From contig CM033396.1 of NCBI GenBank assembly GCA_019426215.1, positions 30,981,154-31,045,153 of the forward strand: a stretch of DNA of 64,000 nucleotides, in the 5' to 3' direction. This DNA is from Buddleja alternifolia. Taxonomy: Eukaryota > Streptophyta > Magnoliopsida > Lamiales > Scrophulariaceae. The notes beneath the pieces were generated by a model that was not told where the DNA came from, did no database searches, and worked only from the letters and a program-made list of their open reading frames with translations. Each line of letters opens with the position of its first letter. Position 1 is the first letter of the stretch. A program made the position numbers and the translations under genes. Below, piece after piece: positions 11,821 to 24,620 of the stretch.

Positions 11821-13754
11821 AGGGTCAATATCTAATATACATCCTATATTAGATAAGATATAAGATCCAATCTACACCATTGGATCCATTAAATCCAACA
11901 GTTCAAAAAGAAAGCAAAAAACATGCGGAAAAATTGATTCCAATTAGATCAGGGGTATAATAGTCAAATTTACGTCATTATACAGCATCTACAACCCAAA
12001 AAAAAAAGGCACAGAAATCTCCCTAAAATTTCTCAAATTGAAACCCACAAAATCTCCCCTACAATCTCTCAACTTGTTGCCAAAATTAACTCAATCAAAA
12101 TTAACATCCAAACTCTTACGTTAATATTGTCGACTGTGTGTAATGCTTTATAATTTTCTTTGTCCTTGTAGTTTTGGATTTATATTATTTATTTTTGCGG
12201 TGGAGAAAACAGGAAAGCAACAAAAACTCCGATTGTGTACCGTTTCGGTTATGTATGTATTGTACTTCCAAATAATAAATTTTGCCCATTTGAGTTCCCT
12301 GGTTACTGTTTTCCATATATAAACTGTACAACTATGTTTCTGGGAGGATGTCCCATATTTAAAGGTGTAGATCACATTTTGCTCAAAATTATTTCATTAT
12401 TGGTTGAGGATGAGAAAACATTTCAGATTATACAGTATAAATGTATGCAGTACAACAAAATTATAAGTTGTTATCCACCATTCACGATGTATAAACACAC
12501 ACTGTATAATGGGTTATAACTTATAAGATACTGTATAATGTGTTATAACATACTGTATAGTGGTTTATAAGATACTGTATAATGGTTTGAAATCACTAAT
12601 TGTATGTCACTAATCACACACTGTATATCACTGTTGTATTTACTGTATATTTGTTTATTAGCTATTGTATAATGGATTAATTTAGCTATTGTATAATGTT
12701 TATTAGCTATTGTACTCACTGTATAATGGGTTATATGATACTGTATATTGGTTTATATGATACTGTATACTGGGTTATAAGATATTGTATAATGGTTTAT
12801 AAGATTGTAACTGTATGATGTATAAACACATACTGTATAATGGGTTATAAGATACTGTATAATGTGTTATAACATATTGTATAGTTGTTTATAAGATACT
12901 ATATAATGGTTTGAAATCACTAATTGTATGTCACTAATCACACAATGTATATCACTGTTGTATTTACTGTATAATAGTTTATAAGCTACTGTATAATGGT
13001 TTATAAGCTACTGTATAATGGGTTATAAGATACTGTATAATGTGTTATAACATACTGTATAGTTATTTATAAGATACTGTATAATGGTTTGAAATCACTA
13101 ATTGTATGTCACTAATCACATACTGTATATCACCGTTGTATTTACTGTAGTATGATGGTTTAAAATCACTAATTGTGATGTCACTAATACCACACTGTAT
13201 ACCACACTCTATATATATATATTTGATCCACACTCTATAAACAAGTAGGCTACGGCCATAACAAGATCATCATTGTTGCGAGAGAGTGAAAGAAAAATCA
13301 ACACACATGGAATCTCTTCTGTTGCGAGAGAAATCAAAACAGTGAAATATGAAGATGCCTCCTCGCAACGTTGAACTCAAATTACGCAGTAGAAATTGAC
13401 GATGATGATGAATCGAGCTTGATGATTAATTGAGTTTGATGATGAATAATGTAAATATTTTACGTTCTGTGAATCAAATTGTTAAGTTCTGTGAACTGAT
13501 CGAATTGTAATTGGAAAGAAAAACTGAATTGGAGAAAAGAATCTGTTATGGCGCAATAAGTGAGATTTGATTTTGATTCTGCTTGATATTTGCGTGAGTT
13601 TGTTATGTTCGTTGACTAAAATGCCCCTGCCATCATTAAAAACAAATAAAAAAATTGAAAAATGGAGTTAAATCCGGACCTTGGGATCAAACGGTATCAA
13701 TGGTGTAGATTGAGTCTTATATCTTACCAAATATAATGGGATGTATTTGATCCA

Positions 13755-13760
<6 letters not shown>
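11821..13760. mobile_element. Non-autonomous TIR element inserted in (TA)n, Mutator-like
   Basis: The left end (AGGGTCAATATCTAATATAC, with TAAGATATAAGATCCAATC and CTACACCATTGGATC following) matches the complement of the right end (13685-13760, ending GATCCATACCCT) over roughly 70 bases with some mismatches. Both ends are embedded in (TA)n, so the target duplication cannot be read. Inside are long arrays of TGTATAATGG-type repeats (12510-13200). There is no transposase. Long TIRs suggest the Mutator group, but this is inferred. Confidence 0.55.
12510..13200. repeat. Degenerate array of ACTGTATAATGG / TTATAAGATACTG units
   Basis: At least twenty occurrences of ACTGTATA and many of GGTTATAAGATACTG, in a higher-order pattern. 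A block containing GGTTTGAAATCACTAATTG and GTATGTCACTAATCACACA recurs three to four times (about 12585, 12910, 13085 and, degraded, 13160), at intervals of roughly 170-330 bases. It lies wholly inside the TIR element at 11821-13760. Confidence 0.8.
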
Positions 13761-13790
<30 letters not shown>

Positions 13791-13894
13791 TGATATATTA
13801 AGTTATTTAGAATTATTTGGATCGAATTATGATATATTCCTAAAATCGAATTGAAATTCGGAATTACTTTTAATTTGTAACATGTTATTTTTTA

Positions 13895-14489
13895 GGGAAA
13901 ATTACTAAAAAACCCTTAAAATAAACTTTTACATCTAAAAAACCCATGATAATATTTGTCAATCCAAGAAACCCACTCCATCAACTTTTTATTCCAAAAC
14001 CCCTAATATTTAGGATTAACAAATTTATGGACTTAATTGCACTTAGTTTTCTAGATTAAAAATCAGTCAATTATAGTTTTGCATTGAAATTTATTTATTT
14101 AAAAATTTATATTGATAATTGGTACTAATTATGATTTAAATTTCAATTTTCAAAACTTTTAATCTTATTAAAATATTTAAAACATATATTTATAGATAAT
14201 TACCATATTAAAATCGAAATAAATGATATACATATATTTTAAAAAAAATTAAAATTACAAAATAGAATCCATATTTTATGATTGAAAGAATTAAAACAAA
14301 ACGATTCCAATAAGAAAAAATAATTGATCAATTATTACCTTAATAAACGAAGGGTAGTTTAGTCGAAAAAGTTGTTAATACTCACTTTTGGGGTTTTTAG
14401 AATGAAAAGTTTGTAGAATTGATTTTTGAGATTGATGGATTTCTTGGATATGAAAAATTAATTTTGGGGTTTTTTAAAGGAAATTTTCC
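13895..14489. mobile_element. Mutator-type MITE with perfect 9-bp target duplication
   Basis: Terminal inverted repeats begin GGGAAAATTACTAAAAAACCC on the left and, complemented, GGAAAATTTCCTTTAAAAAACC on the right, and similarity extends inward for about 100 bases. Flanks are TATTTTTTA at 13886-13894 and TATTTTTTA at 490-498 of the same kilobase (14490-14498). Nine-base duplications are characteristic of Mutator-like elements. Two copies of the same family lie at 37554 and 53755. Confidence 0.8.
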
Positions 14490-14550
14490 TATTTTTTATT
14501 ATAAAAAAAATATTTCACTTGTTAGCCTACACGGAAATTGGAATAAAGTT

Positions 14551-14980
14551 CATTACAACAAAAAGTAATATTAGTGACAAAATATGAAGTGACAATGTTA
14601 AAATTGTCACTAGATATAAAATGAGTGACAAGAATGTTTGTTTTGCCACTATAAAAATATTTAGTGACGAGTTTTTCTACAGTTGTCATTGTTGATAATT
14701 AGTGATACATGTATAGTGACAACACAAATAGAGTGACAACTATAATTGTTGTCATTAAGTTATCACTAAAGGTGTGTCACTAATTGTCAATAGTGACAAC
14801 AATTTTCTTGTTACTAACTATCAAGAGTGACATTTTCTAAACAAATTTTGTCACTATTAAACATGTAAAACCTCTTCTTGTGACAAAACAAAAATTCTTA
14901 TCATTAAAAATTTACAATTAGTGACAAATTTGATATTGCCACTTGATATTTTGTCATTAATTTATTATTTTTTTGTAGTG
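14551..14980. mobile_element. Small CACTA-type MITE with GTGACA subterminal repeats
   Basis: The left end reads CATTACAACAAAAAGTAAT. The right end, complemented, reads CACTACAAAAAAATAATAAA, followed on both sides by TGACAAAATAT.AAGTG. GTGACA or TGTCAC recurs about fifteen times inside. A three-base duplication, GTT, flanks the element (14548-14550 and 14981-14983), as for CACTA elements. A truncated relative is at 49064. No coding capacity. Confidence 0.75.
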
Positions 14981-15961
14981 GTTTGTGACAAACTAGAATG
15001 ATCGGGAAATTAGGTATGGTATAGAATATGCTATTCTGATGTACTAAAATTTCGGTATATTTCTACACATAACATACCCTTAACTACTCAGTTAAACTCA
15101 TTTAGATTGTCTCAAGTTTGCAGTTTATTACTAATATGGTAACAAGATATTACAAATTCATATATATTTAATTATCAAACTTTGCTAGAGCTTTGAGATT
15201 TTTATCTTAAAAGAAAGTATTGATAATATGCCAACCAAACAAATTATTCAGAGAATATATCTCTAAAAGATATTTTTACACGGTAGGAGTTGTCAACCAA
15301 TTAGGGCCTAAGTGTGTCTGCATCAAATTTCTCTCATTTGTAGTATTACTAGCATTAAATTTCATGGGCTCAAAATCTAGTTCGGATTTTCTTCTCCTAT
15401 TGCATTTTATATATAAATGACATATCTATAAAATATTTCTCGAGTATAAATATATTATGGATTATGTACACTTGTTGGGCAGACATGATATACAACACGA
15501 GATGCAATATTATTTTGCAATAGAAGATCTCGTGTGCTCAAATCGTCCATATCTCACTATATATAATTTGTATTCAATATGAAGGATAGAAGAGAATAAT
15601 GAATTTTATCAAAATTATATTTGTTATTTTTTAAATAATTTTTGTGACATTTGATTATTAATTTACTAACAAATGATACTTACTTTTATTATGTTTATAT
15701 ATGCCGCTACAAACTTTCATTATACTATATAATAATATTCACTACACATACATCATATATTCAAGTATGTTTAGTTAAAAAGATGCATAATCGTGTTAAT
15801 TGAAAATATTAAAAGTCTCATTTAGAATTTCCAATAATTTCAATAAATTTTTCAGGATTTTTCATAAAGTTAGAGCCTTTTTATTATATAGACATAAAGT
15901 TATAGCACTTGAATATAAGTCTGACACCCATATGTATACCTTATTTTTTTGGTAATACACC

Positions 15962-16350
15962 GATATGTATATATTGATAGTATATATAATATTCCATTTG
16001 AATTGTATATGCAGGTCTTTTTTAAGAGTTTTCAAGACTCTAAATCCGATATAATTGTAATCATTCACTTAAGATCCCTCTTGCACAAATACTTGTCATT
16101 ATATCATAACTCGAAATGACAAGTTCTCCAAAAAAAATACTCATATATGTACATGTTTAATATATTGATATATAGTATATATAATATAGTATATATGTAT
16201 ATATAATATTCCATTTGAATTGTATATGCAGGTCTTTTAAGAGTTTTCAAGACTCCAAATTTGATATAATTGTAATTATTCATGCAAGATCCATCGGTAC
16301 ACAAATACTTGTCTTCATATCATAACTCGAAATGACAAGTTGTCCAAACA
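15962..16350. repeat. Two diverged tandem copies of a unit of about 220 bp
   Basis: TATATAATATTCCATTTGAA followed by TTGTATATGCAGGTCTTTT and AACTCGAAATGACAAGTT occurs near 15983-16125 and again near 16201-16342, with substitutions and small indels. Confidence 0.8.
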
Positions 16351-16736
16351 TACCCATATATATACATGTTTTAAATCTTCATTGGCCATTAAGTAGTACA
16401 CCACAGGCCCTCCTTTTTAGAAAAACACGTGGATGAATTCGAGCCACAATGGTTGGGACCTACTTCTACCTAAGTTTTGAAAGACCCTTTCTTTTTTTGG
16501 TACAAAAAAGACCCTTCTTGTCTAACGACAAATGAACTATCGTAGTCCAATTTCACTTTATTAAATATGAAGGCGTTTTCCATCAACTGCACCAATAAAT
16601 CGCATTCAAACACCTATAATTGTTACAAAGACATAAAAATCACATCTTACATAAGTGACTTTGACCCTCTTGCTCTAGCTTTTAATGACAGACCTTAACT
16701 CAATAATAAGTTTTATATATATATATATATATACAC

Positions 16737-16738
<2 letters not shown>

Positions 16739-16771
<33 letters not shown>
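16739..16771. repeat. (GA)n microsatellite
   Basis: About fifteen GA dinucleotides, preceded by a (TA)n tract at about 16714-16731. Confidence 0.9.
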
Positions 16772-16773
<2 letters not shown>

Positions 16774-17191
16774 TCCCCAGGGATTTCATGTGACATAAAA
16801 GAAGTGAATTTCTTGTCAGAATTTCTCAAGTTCACAAGTTGTAACACTTCTTTTACTTCATGACAAGTACCTCTTTATAGATGCATAGGAGTTGAAAAAT
16901 AATTGAAATATAATGCTGCGACTTTATTGAATAAAAAGGAAGAACCCGGTACAAATGTAGACTTCCAACTAACATATGAATATTATTCAGAACTCAATAT
17001 TCTTTGATGAAATGATTCATCTACATGATAATTACTGAAAAATGGCTTGGCCCGTTCTAAAATTGGTTTGTCCATGGACGAGAGATGCTCTACATTCCAA
17101 ATATCTGATTGCGTATAACTTCATAAACATATTAACGCAAAGCATTGGCTCCCTACCGTATGAAATAGCATCGGGACATGTATAAAAGTTG

Positions 17192-20100
17192 CTAATCATC
17201 CATGTTCTTCATGTATTCCTTAGAAAGTTTAGTTTCCATAATTAGCTTTTGCTCTTTAATGAGATCATATCCTGATTCAAGCAAAGCTTCCACAGTTTGC
17301 TGTTCAAGTCAAAACACGAAACCAACAAGCTGATTAATTAACTGATGAGTATATCAAAGATAAAAGATTTTTGAGAAAGGATATTATAACTCCTTTAATA
17401 ATTTTATCATGTTGCAATATTCAAGTTCTCTTGTCCAATAAATAGTTAACATAGAGTAGTAGTACCTAATACACATGACAATTTCCTGTAATTCGGAGTT
17501 GAATGTTCGGGTTCTCAATTTCCTATGGTTACTACAACTTTTTTTGCAAGGAGAAACATATTGTTCTTTCTTCAATCTAGTCGCTTTTCTCTGTTGAGTG
17601 CTACATTTTGATTGTACAATGAAGCAAGTTAGGTGTAAATGTGCAACTCATTTTTCTTATTTACCTAACCCGAAAAATATTCTAAATTCATGATATTCTG
17701 CAATTTTCTTGCTTTCCCGGATCTTGAAATGTGAAAGACCTTTCCTAGATCTCAAATCATTGCGTACAGAATTCCATTAATTTTTTTCACAGACGTATAA
17801 TTAATATACAATAATATGAAGTGTTAATCCATATCAATTCAACTCAATAGAATTACTCCGAGAAAGGCGTAAGCTGTATGTTCTACTACTTTCCTTTTTG
17901 CCCTCCATCTTAAACTGTAAATTTGTCTTTTCGTTTTTTTTCATCTTGCATTAAATTTTGATCAATATATTAACAAATACAATGCGAGAAAATACACTTT
18001 TTTTTTCCACAAAATTTAGACATCTATAGGAAAAGAACAATTATCAAAATGAATATAGTCATAATTAAATCGAATATGCTACCTTTGGAGCAGTGAATAC
18101 TGGCAGTTCTCCATCCTTTTTCTGCTTGAGAAGTCTGGTACCAAGATTTTCAGCACCTCCAGCATCATTTACCCACTGCCACAAAAATTATATATGTATA
18201 GTATAATAATAACAGTTACTAAATAAATAAAAAAGGGAAACAAACATAAATAACGAAAGGATATTGCTTAATATTGCCATCCAGAGAGGTCAGTAGACCA
18301 CCTTAAGATTTAAGAAGCCAATAACGGGGGAATTCTACTTCTAATTACTTTTCAAGCACTTATATATTTTGTCAAAATTATGATCGTGATCTCAAGAGAG
18401 TACGCATATCGTGCTTGTCATAGAAAGTACATGGACCAATATAAAAGGATTATTTATGTTTTATATTAGACTCAAAATATCTTTTCAGATTTAATTACAA
18501 GTATACCAAATGCTTTTAAGTTGAAATCCTCAGAGAAATTTATTTGTGATATACAATAAAACCTTCAAATACCTTAAGCTAACTTAACTGACAAAAATAC
18601 CCTGGAGTAAAAAGTTTATGCAAGAAAATAAGTCGTGTAAGCATATATTCCTGTAGAGTTTGTAGGCTTATATTCTTGTATCCATATTCTAGTAACTGAG
18701 AATTCGATTTCAGAAGCAAATACGTTAAAGGGCCAAAAATATGTACTGTACCCACATTTACTAACAATCAAGTTCAGCTAAATTCCTGGTCAAATTTTTT
18801 TTTTTATAACATTCCATTAATAATGTTATCGACCAAATGTTTATTCTGTAACACAACACTGGAAAAGTAATTCAAAAAATACTAAAAGCCATGTGAATGG
18901 AAGAAAATTAACAGCATTGAAACTCATAGTGGTGCCAATGGACCAATTTGAAATTTATACCTTTAAGATTGAGCGGTCATATGTTCTTGATCTTAGAGCA
19001 CCATAAAAGTCCAGTGCTGCCACACAGATAAAAAGCGTATGAGGGGAACAAAGTAAAAACGTACACGAGGATATGTGGCTTCAATTATTCATGATTTATT
19101 TTCTTATATTTTGCTCTTAAGTTTCAATAAAAATCAGCACAAATACTTATTTTAACAACAGTGTTGACATGTCTAATACAAGTACAACTTTTGCGCTCTC
19201 TCTTTTTTTTCTTTTTTTTTTACTTTCCTTTCTTGACTGGAATATTAAATGTTTTTATGAATTTGTTTGAGCAAATCCATTTTTTTTAATAGTCAAAATG
19301 TTTTCACAATACAAGTGCAATTATTATTTCACAAAATTCTTTGTGACAACATGTAAAAGATATTAACGTATGTATTCTTTTCTATAACAACTCAGAATGC
19401 AGATAAAACAATGCGTATGTGTCAAATAGATTTTGAAAATTATCATGCAAAAATAGAAAATAAATCAAACTAAATGCAGTAAGACACATACTTAAGCCTC
19501 GAAATCCAACAAAAGGAAATATAATTATGAGAAAAGATCTAGAAAGAAGAAGCTATATACCTCTTCAACAACTCCAACAAACATCTAACATCTGGGATAT
19601 TTAAAATTATGCAGGTACCTTGATTAGGAAATTCGGTGACAATGCTGTCAACCTCATTCTTTGTTATGCCATCTTTCTCATACATTCTATAAACAATGTT
19701 TACAATGTCTTCTTGGGTGGGCTGCCTGTGTCATAGAGTGTGGTTAGCCAAAATGAGAACATTAAGTATATTTCTGGTCTATAATTGATTAAGTAAGATT
19801 GAACCAAAATGAGAATATATATATATTGGAAAAAAGCTTTGTATTACTAATCACTTGCTTGAGTTTCAAAGAGATAAACACAACATAACCACATGAAGTT
19901 ATATCCTATCAGATAACTACATGCCATATCGACATTAAGATTTAAAAATATCCGTAAGGCAAGAACACATTCAAAAAAGTAAAGAATTTTCAGATTAAGG
20001 AGTTTACCAGTAGAACTTATCCATTCTTCCATCACGAATCAGTGGGGCATAAATTGTTGTAAGATCATTTCCTGTAACAATAATTGGAACCCTGTTCGTA

Positions 20101-20466
20101 ATGTCCGCTTCTCTCCAAACTTGCCCTATACTTACTCTTGTAGGATTATCAGCTATATTCATGAGTGTCCCAACCACAATCTGGTTGTTGACTGTCATTT
20201 GAGTGTTACCTTGGTGAGAAAAAGACAAAAATACATGTCAGGACTAACAAATGTCATGATTCAACTTGGTTTCAGGATGTAGGACTTCAAAAGCTATACG
20301 AGATTCTAGAGTTTTAAGTCAAAAAAGGAACTCTTCTCACCAAATCTACCAAGTCCAGCATCAATATCATTGATCATCAAACAGCTCATCTTTCCCTGTA
20401 CAATTGGAACAAAACTCTCAAATTACACTAAGCTAATGAGAATATATCTTTATCTAAATCTATAAC

Positions 20467-20502
<36 letters not shown>

Positions 20503-23500
20503 ACTCAGTAACATGAACTTTCATGGAGACGTCTACACTTTTCTTGTAGAATACAGGCTTCCTTTTATTATTTCCAATTTTATGGTGGCAATGTCAATGA
20601 CTAAAATGCATAGTAACTTTGCAGAGATCAGAATCTAGAATTTCATGCCTTTATGAGCATTATTTCTAAACATATCAGTGGTCCAGGAAAATTGACTCTG
20701 AGATAATGGTTAAAGCCAAAGTCACAACTTTACAAATAGAGAGGTAGACCTTCCGTTCAGGCAAATAATGGCAAGCCAAGTTACAACTTAAACCCCTAAA
20801 ATACCATCTATAATTTGCACATACTGACTATCCAACAATGTGGACAACGCAAGACGACATATTAAAAACTCCCTTATAAATCACACAGAAAAAAAGAGGA
20901 TAATTACATGGTTCAGCGAACAATACTTACATCCATGGGCGCACTTGAGATTTTTATTAATTTCTGGGTTACAGATTACAAGAAACATATACGAAGTTTA
21001 GGCTACAACTACTGCGGAAAAATGACACAAATGCCCTTCTAGAGAATTTGGCTAGATCCGCAACCAGGGTCTTTTTAACAATACTTCGTTTCTATGAACT
21101 CCACAATCCCATCGATACCCAAAGCTACTGTTTGGACCAAAAGAATGGTTCAAAAATAGGTCAAAGACCAAGTGCTTTGACCTATCTTCCACTTAACCCT
21201 GATTGGTTATTCTTGTTTCAAAAGTCAAACACACCACTTTTTCGTCAAGGTTTCATGTTTCACAGGACTAGATCTAATGTGAAATGATACCACTGTTCTT
21301 AACCTCTAAAAGATTAAGTACAGAAAATCAAACTCATCTGACTGGCTATAAAAAGGTGTATGGCTGCATGCTGATGATCAAGCTATATTTTCATAGCTTG
21401 AAAGATGCTTATCACCTTCGTAGACAATAATTCACTCGCCGAATGTCAATCCATAAACTAGCAGACAATCAGAATCACGAATGGGTGTTCTCTCATAGGC
21501 ACTCATGATACTTTAGCTACAATGACCAAAAATGTTAGCGATCATTCTGGTGACAATAAAGAAAGAAAAATGTCGAAATGCCACCCATATTGGATTATAT
21601 GAATTGAAGTTAGAGACTGAAGAGGACATTGTGAACCACTCAATGGCCAATCAGGCAGAAGATTTAAAAAGCATGACAAGAACACTCCTACCTATAAAAA
21701 AATGAAATCTAGTATGTCTTTACATCTGTATGTCCCTTGTATCACCCCTCTTAAAATAAATATATGATACTATACAGTTCAATCTACTCCCATATAGCAT
21801 CATAGGGGGAAATTTGCAGGATTTGAACTGCATAAAAGAATTTGAATAACATGGACTACGTAAAAGAAATGTAAACTGGAATATGAAATCAGTAATATGA
21901 AAATCTCAGAACTTTAGAAATACACGGTATTGAAAGTAATATGGTATCTAACTTGGTTCTGAACCACTTGAGAAGCAGTTCTGTACCGTTCACGTATTAA
22001 TTTTCCAGGTTCTCCTATAGAAAGTAAGAGAAAATCCAAATAAATACAGACTTAAGAGAAAACAAGTAAACAATTCTTCCAAAAATTATTCATCAAGTTG
22101 AAACTTACCTGCTCTTTCTGATTCCAATTCCCCAGCTGACATAATAATAGGTTCAAGCCCCAAAGCCCGGAAAATAAGTTCAGTCTGAAAAGTTTTTCCT
22201 TGCCCTTTTCCTCCCCAAATTCCTGCCCAACAAGTTACCAATTTAGTTCTCACTTCTCAGACAATTTTACCCAATACTGATGGAACCATACAATTCTATT
22301 ATTCCTCGAGATCAACAGTTTGAAAGGATGGGGCAATTCTATTTATCACATCTTCAAGATTAAGATGGCCTTAAATGGAAAAGGAGTGAAAAGCTAAACA
22401 AACACTAAATATCTTATAGAAATACTGAACTATAAGGAACTGTTAAGATGGCAATAAAAGTAGTTAAGATGTCAAACTTTACAATACCAGATATGTTGAA
22501 CTATAAGGAATACCAGATACTGATGGAACCATAGAGTACCATCTGGATTTGGATGTACAAAAACATGTGTGGCAACAAGAGTAGTTAAAAGATGGTAAAG
22601 AAAATCAATCTTATATGCATGCATAAAGAAACATTTCTATTAAGTTCAATTTGGCAATTAAATCAGGCGAATGCATTAATAGAGTTTCCGCAATTGTGCT
22701 ATTTACTCTCACATATGTGACCAATTATTCCTTTTACAATTTTCATTGATGTATAAAAAAATATATTTACCCAAAATTAATGGAACTTTGACATTGAGTA
22801 GATGAGCCATGTAGTTCTTCACGATGTGGCATACTGCAATTGAAACAAAAATATATTAGAATTTAGAAATGTATGGCTCACAGCAGAATTCCACAAAGAA
22901 GATGGATGTCTAATCTCTGAGTAATGATTTAAACCACATAAAACTTAACCAGTTGCCAAATAATTATTGAAATTAAAGTGGTAAACTGATAGATCAAAAA
23001 ATGCACCACTAGCATAAAAACTAAGCAATGAAACACCGTTCGTAAGGATCCTGCCACAGAAACACAGAAGATACTATCACAAGAAGGACACACTGCGAAG
23101 ATCATTTTCCCTAACAGGCTTGACAAAAATCTGGAATGATGAAGGCATCAAAAAATACTGAAACCCAGTCATGTACATTTCTGCCCCAAAATTTATTTTC
23201 TTCGACATAAAAACCGGTCTCTTTAGGTAGATTGAATGACCTTACCGACTTTATCCTGTCACATAAAAAACCAAACACAGAGCACAAATCAGATGAATTA
23301 TAAATGAAACTATAATCAAAACAAGAACCAGAAAAGAACCACAATCAGCCATTATCACAATAATGTACCAGGAAAAGCGGCGCAATGTAGTAATCCCCTT
23401 GAAGGTACTCAAAAGACCTTGTCGCCTTTTGTCGATAATCAAACACAATATCCGCTGGCAAATTCAAACCAGAAAAAATTATCAAACAATATTTCGAGCC

Positions 23501-24620
23501 ACTTCTACCAGGAAGTAGAAATTGAGAACTAAGGCTATGTTTGGTTATGTTTTGGGATGGTATTTTGGTGACAATTATTGGTGAGAAATTTATGGGGACA
23601 CGTGCGTGTTTGATGAGATTGTGTTTGGTTTTATTTTGGGAGTTGGTTTTTGGGTGTGTTTTTTTGGTGAGATAATGTTTGATTTTGTTTCTAGAGGGAG
23701 CAAAAGTTATTGTAGCAGTCAAATCATGAAACTTTTGTCTGTTAGAGAGGAGAGAGAAGAGAGAGACCACATAGAGAGGAGTGTAGAGACAAAGTAGGTG
23801 TAGAAAGATGAAAAATAATTATTATGTTTTTTTTGGACCAAAAAAGTAGTGTATTTTTGACCAAATATTTTGTGAACCGAACATGGTTTGGTGAGAATAT
23901 TGGACCAAACATGGTATGGAAACATAACCAAACGTTGCCAAAATTCTCCAAGGGTGTGTTTGGATTGAATGATTTGAAACTCGTGGATTTCAAATTCATC
24001 ATGAAGTCCATTGAGCTTGTTAGGATGATTTCAAGTGTAATGGATTTCAAATCCAATGACAATAATTTTTAGTTATATTCTCAATCACTATGGTGGAGTT
24101 TTTATGATTCTACATATATCTAACCATTTTAGAGTCGTCTGAAACCTTTTCTCCAAATCCACTCCACAAATCCAAATCTTTCTATCTAAACACAACCTAA
24201 AGTCAATTGAGAAATGTACATACAGTTTCTATCAAATATACATATAATCATCAAAAAGTCAAAATATACAGAGAATAGTTACACATTACAGTCTTTGCCG
24301 AGGAAATTGCCGGTGAAGAGGTCATCAATAACGCCAGCCCTAGCTCCAACAGCAATATTCATGTTATCAGCCTCCGCCCCGAGCCTGTACAAGTAATCCT
24401 TGCCCTCAGAATCCTTTGATTCCCAAGAAGACTGTTCAGATATCTTCTTTTGCTGTTTGCTCGCTGCATTTGAATTCGAATTCTCATTTCCGTCACTTTG
24501 GGTGCAGCAAATTGAGAAGAAATTTGTGGGTTTTTTAAGGGAGGATTGGAATTGTAAGGGATTAGGCAAGAATTGGGATTTAATGAAAAAAGGGGACATA
24601 ATTTGGAAGGAGATAGCCAT
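17192..24620 (-). CDS. Rubisco-activase-like AAA+ ATPase, predicted chloroplastic, 12 exons
   Basis: Exons (minus strand, all borders GT-AG and phase-consistent): 24620-24290, 23454-23369, 23255-23246, 22833-22771, 22222-22109, 22014-21953, 20395-20341, 20209-20008, 19725-19619, 19016-18961, 18175-18083, 17299-17192; 1287 nt, 428 residues. Residues 1-40 are rich in Ser, Phe and Leu with few acidic residues, like a chloroplast transit peptide. Conserved features in order: GDYYIAP near 130-137, Walker A GGKGQGKT at 167-174, Walker B CLMINDID at 227-234, and the VPIIVTGND...APLIRDGRMDKFYW segment in exon 8. Rubisco activase remodels inhibited Rubisco using ATP. This protein looks closer to the activase-like lineage of Arabidopsis At1g73110 (from memory) than to canonical RCA, and its role on Rubisco itself is not established by sequence. 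It has no C-terminal redox-regulated cysteine extension. Intron 1 carries two MITEs. The reading frame is intact. Confidence 0.92.
20468..20500. repeat. (TA)n microsatellite in intron 6
   Basis: A near-perfect TA tract interrupted by one G, in the intron between exons 6 and 7 of the activase-like gene. Confidence 0.85.
23246..23255 (-). other. 10-nt micro-exon (exon 3) of the activase-like gene
   Basis: The ten bases encode Asp-Lys-Val plus the first base of the next Val codon. They are bounded by CAG on the 5' side and GTAAGG on the 3' side. Without them the frame shifts between exon 2 (ending PLFL, phase 0) and exon 4 (VCHIVKNYMAH, needing one base). Their inclusion gives the family-typical DKVVCHIVKNY. 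Confidence 0.85.
23533..23939. mobile_element. MITE in intron 1, PIF/Harbinger-like
   Basis: Terminal inverted repeats GGCTATGTTTGGTTATGTTT and, complemented, GGCAACGTTTGGTTATGTTT. Flanking triplets are TAA (23530-23532) and AAA (23940-23942), one mismatch from a three-base target duplication. 407 bp; the apparent frames inside it (23606-23797, 23719-23931) are chance. Confidence 0.65.
23952..24197. mobile_element. Second MITE in intron 1, adjacent to the first
   Basis: The left end GGGTGTGTTTGGATTGAATG and the complement of the right end GGTTGTGTTTAGATAGAAAG pair over about 25 bases. Flanking triplets CAA and TAA differ at one base. 246 bp, starting only 12 bases after the first MITE ends, so the two may have inserted at linked sites or one may be a decayed part of a larger element. 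Confidence 0.6.

Larger units (their letters stand above)
14984..17191. other. Intergenic region downstream of the Rubisco-activase-like gene
   Basis: No gene recognised. It contains a tandem duplication (listed separately) and a GA microsatellite. Short frames at 15220-15420, 15862-16068 and 16104-16304 are AT-rich and without family features. The 3' UTR of the gene on the minus strand probably occupies the last few hundred bases, but I cannot place a poly(A) signal with confidence. Confidence 0.45.
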
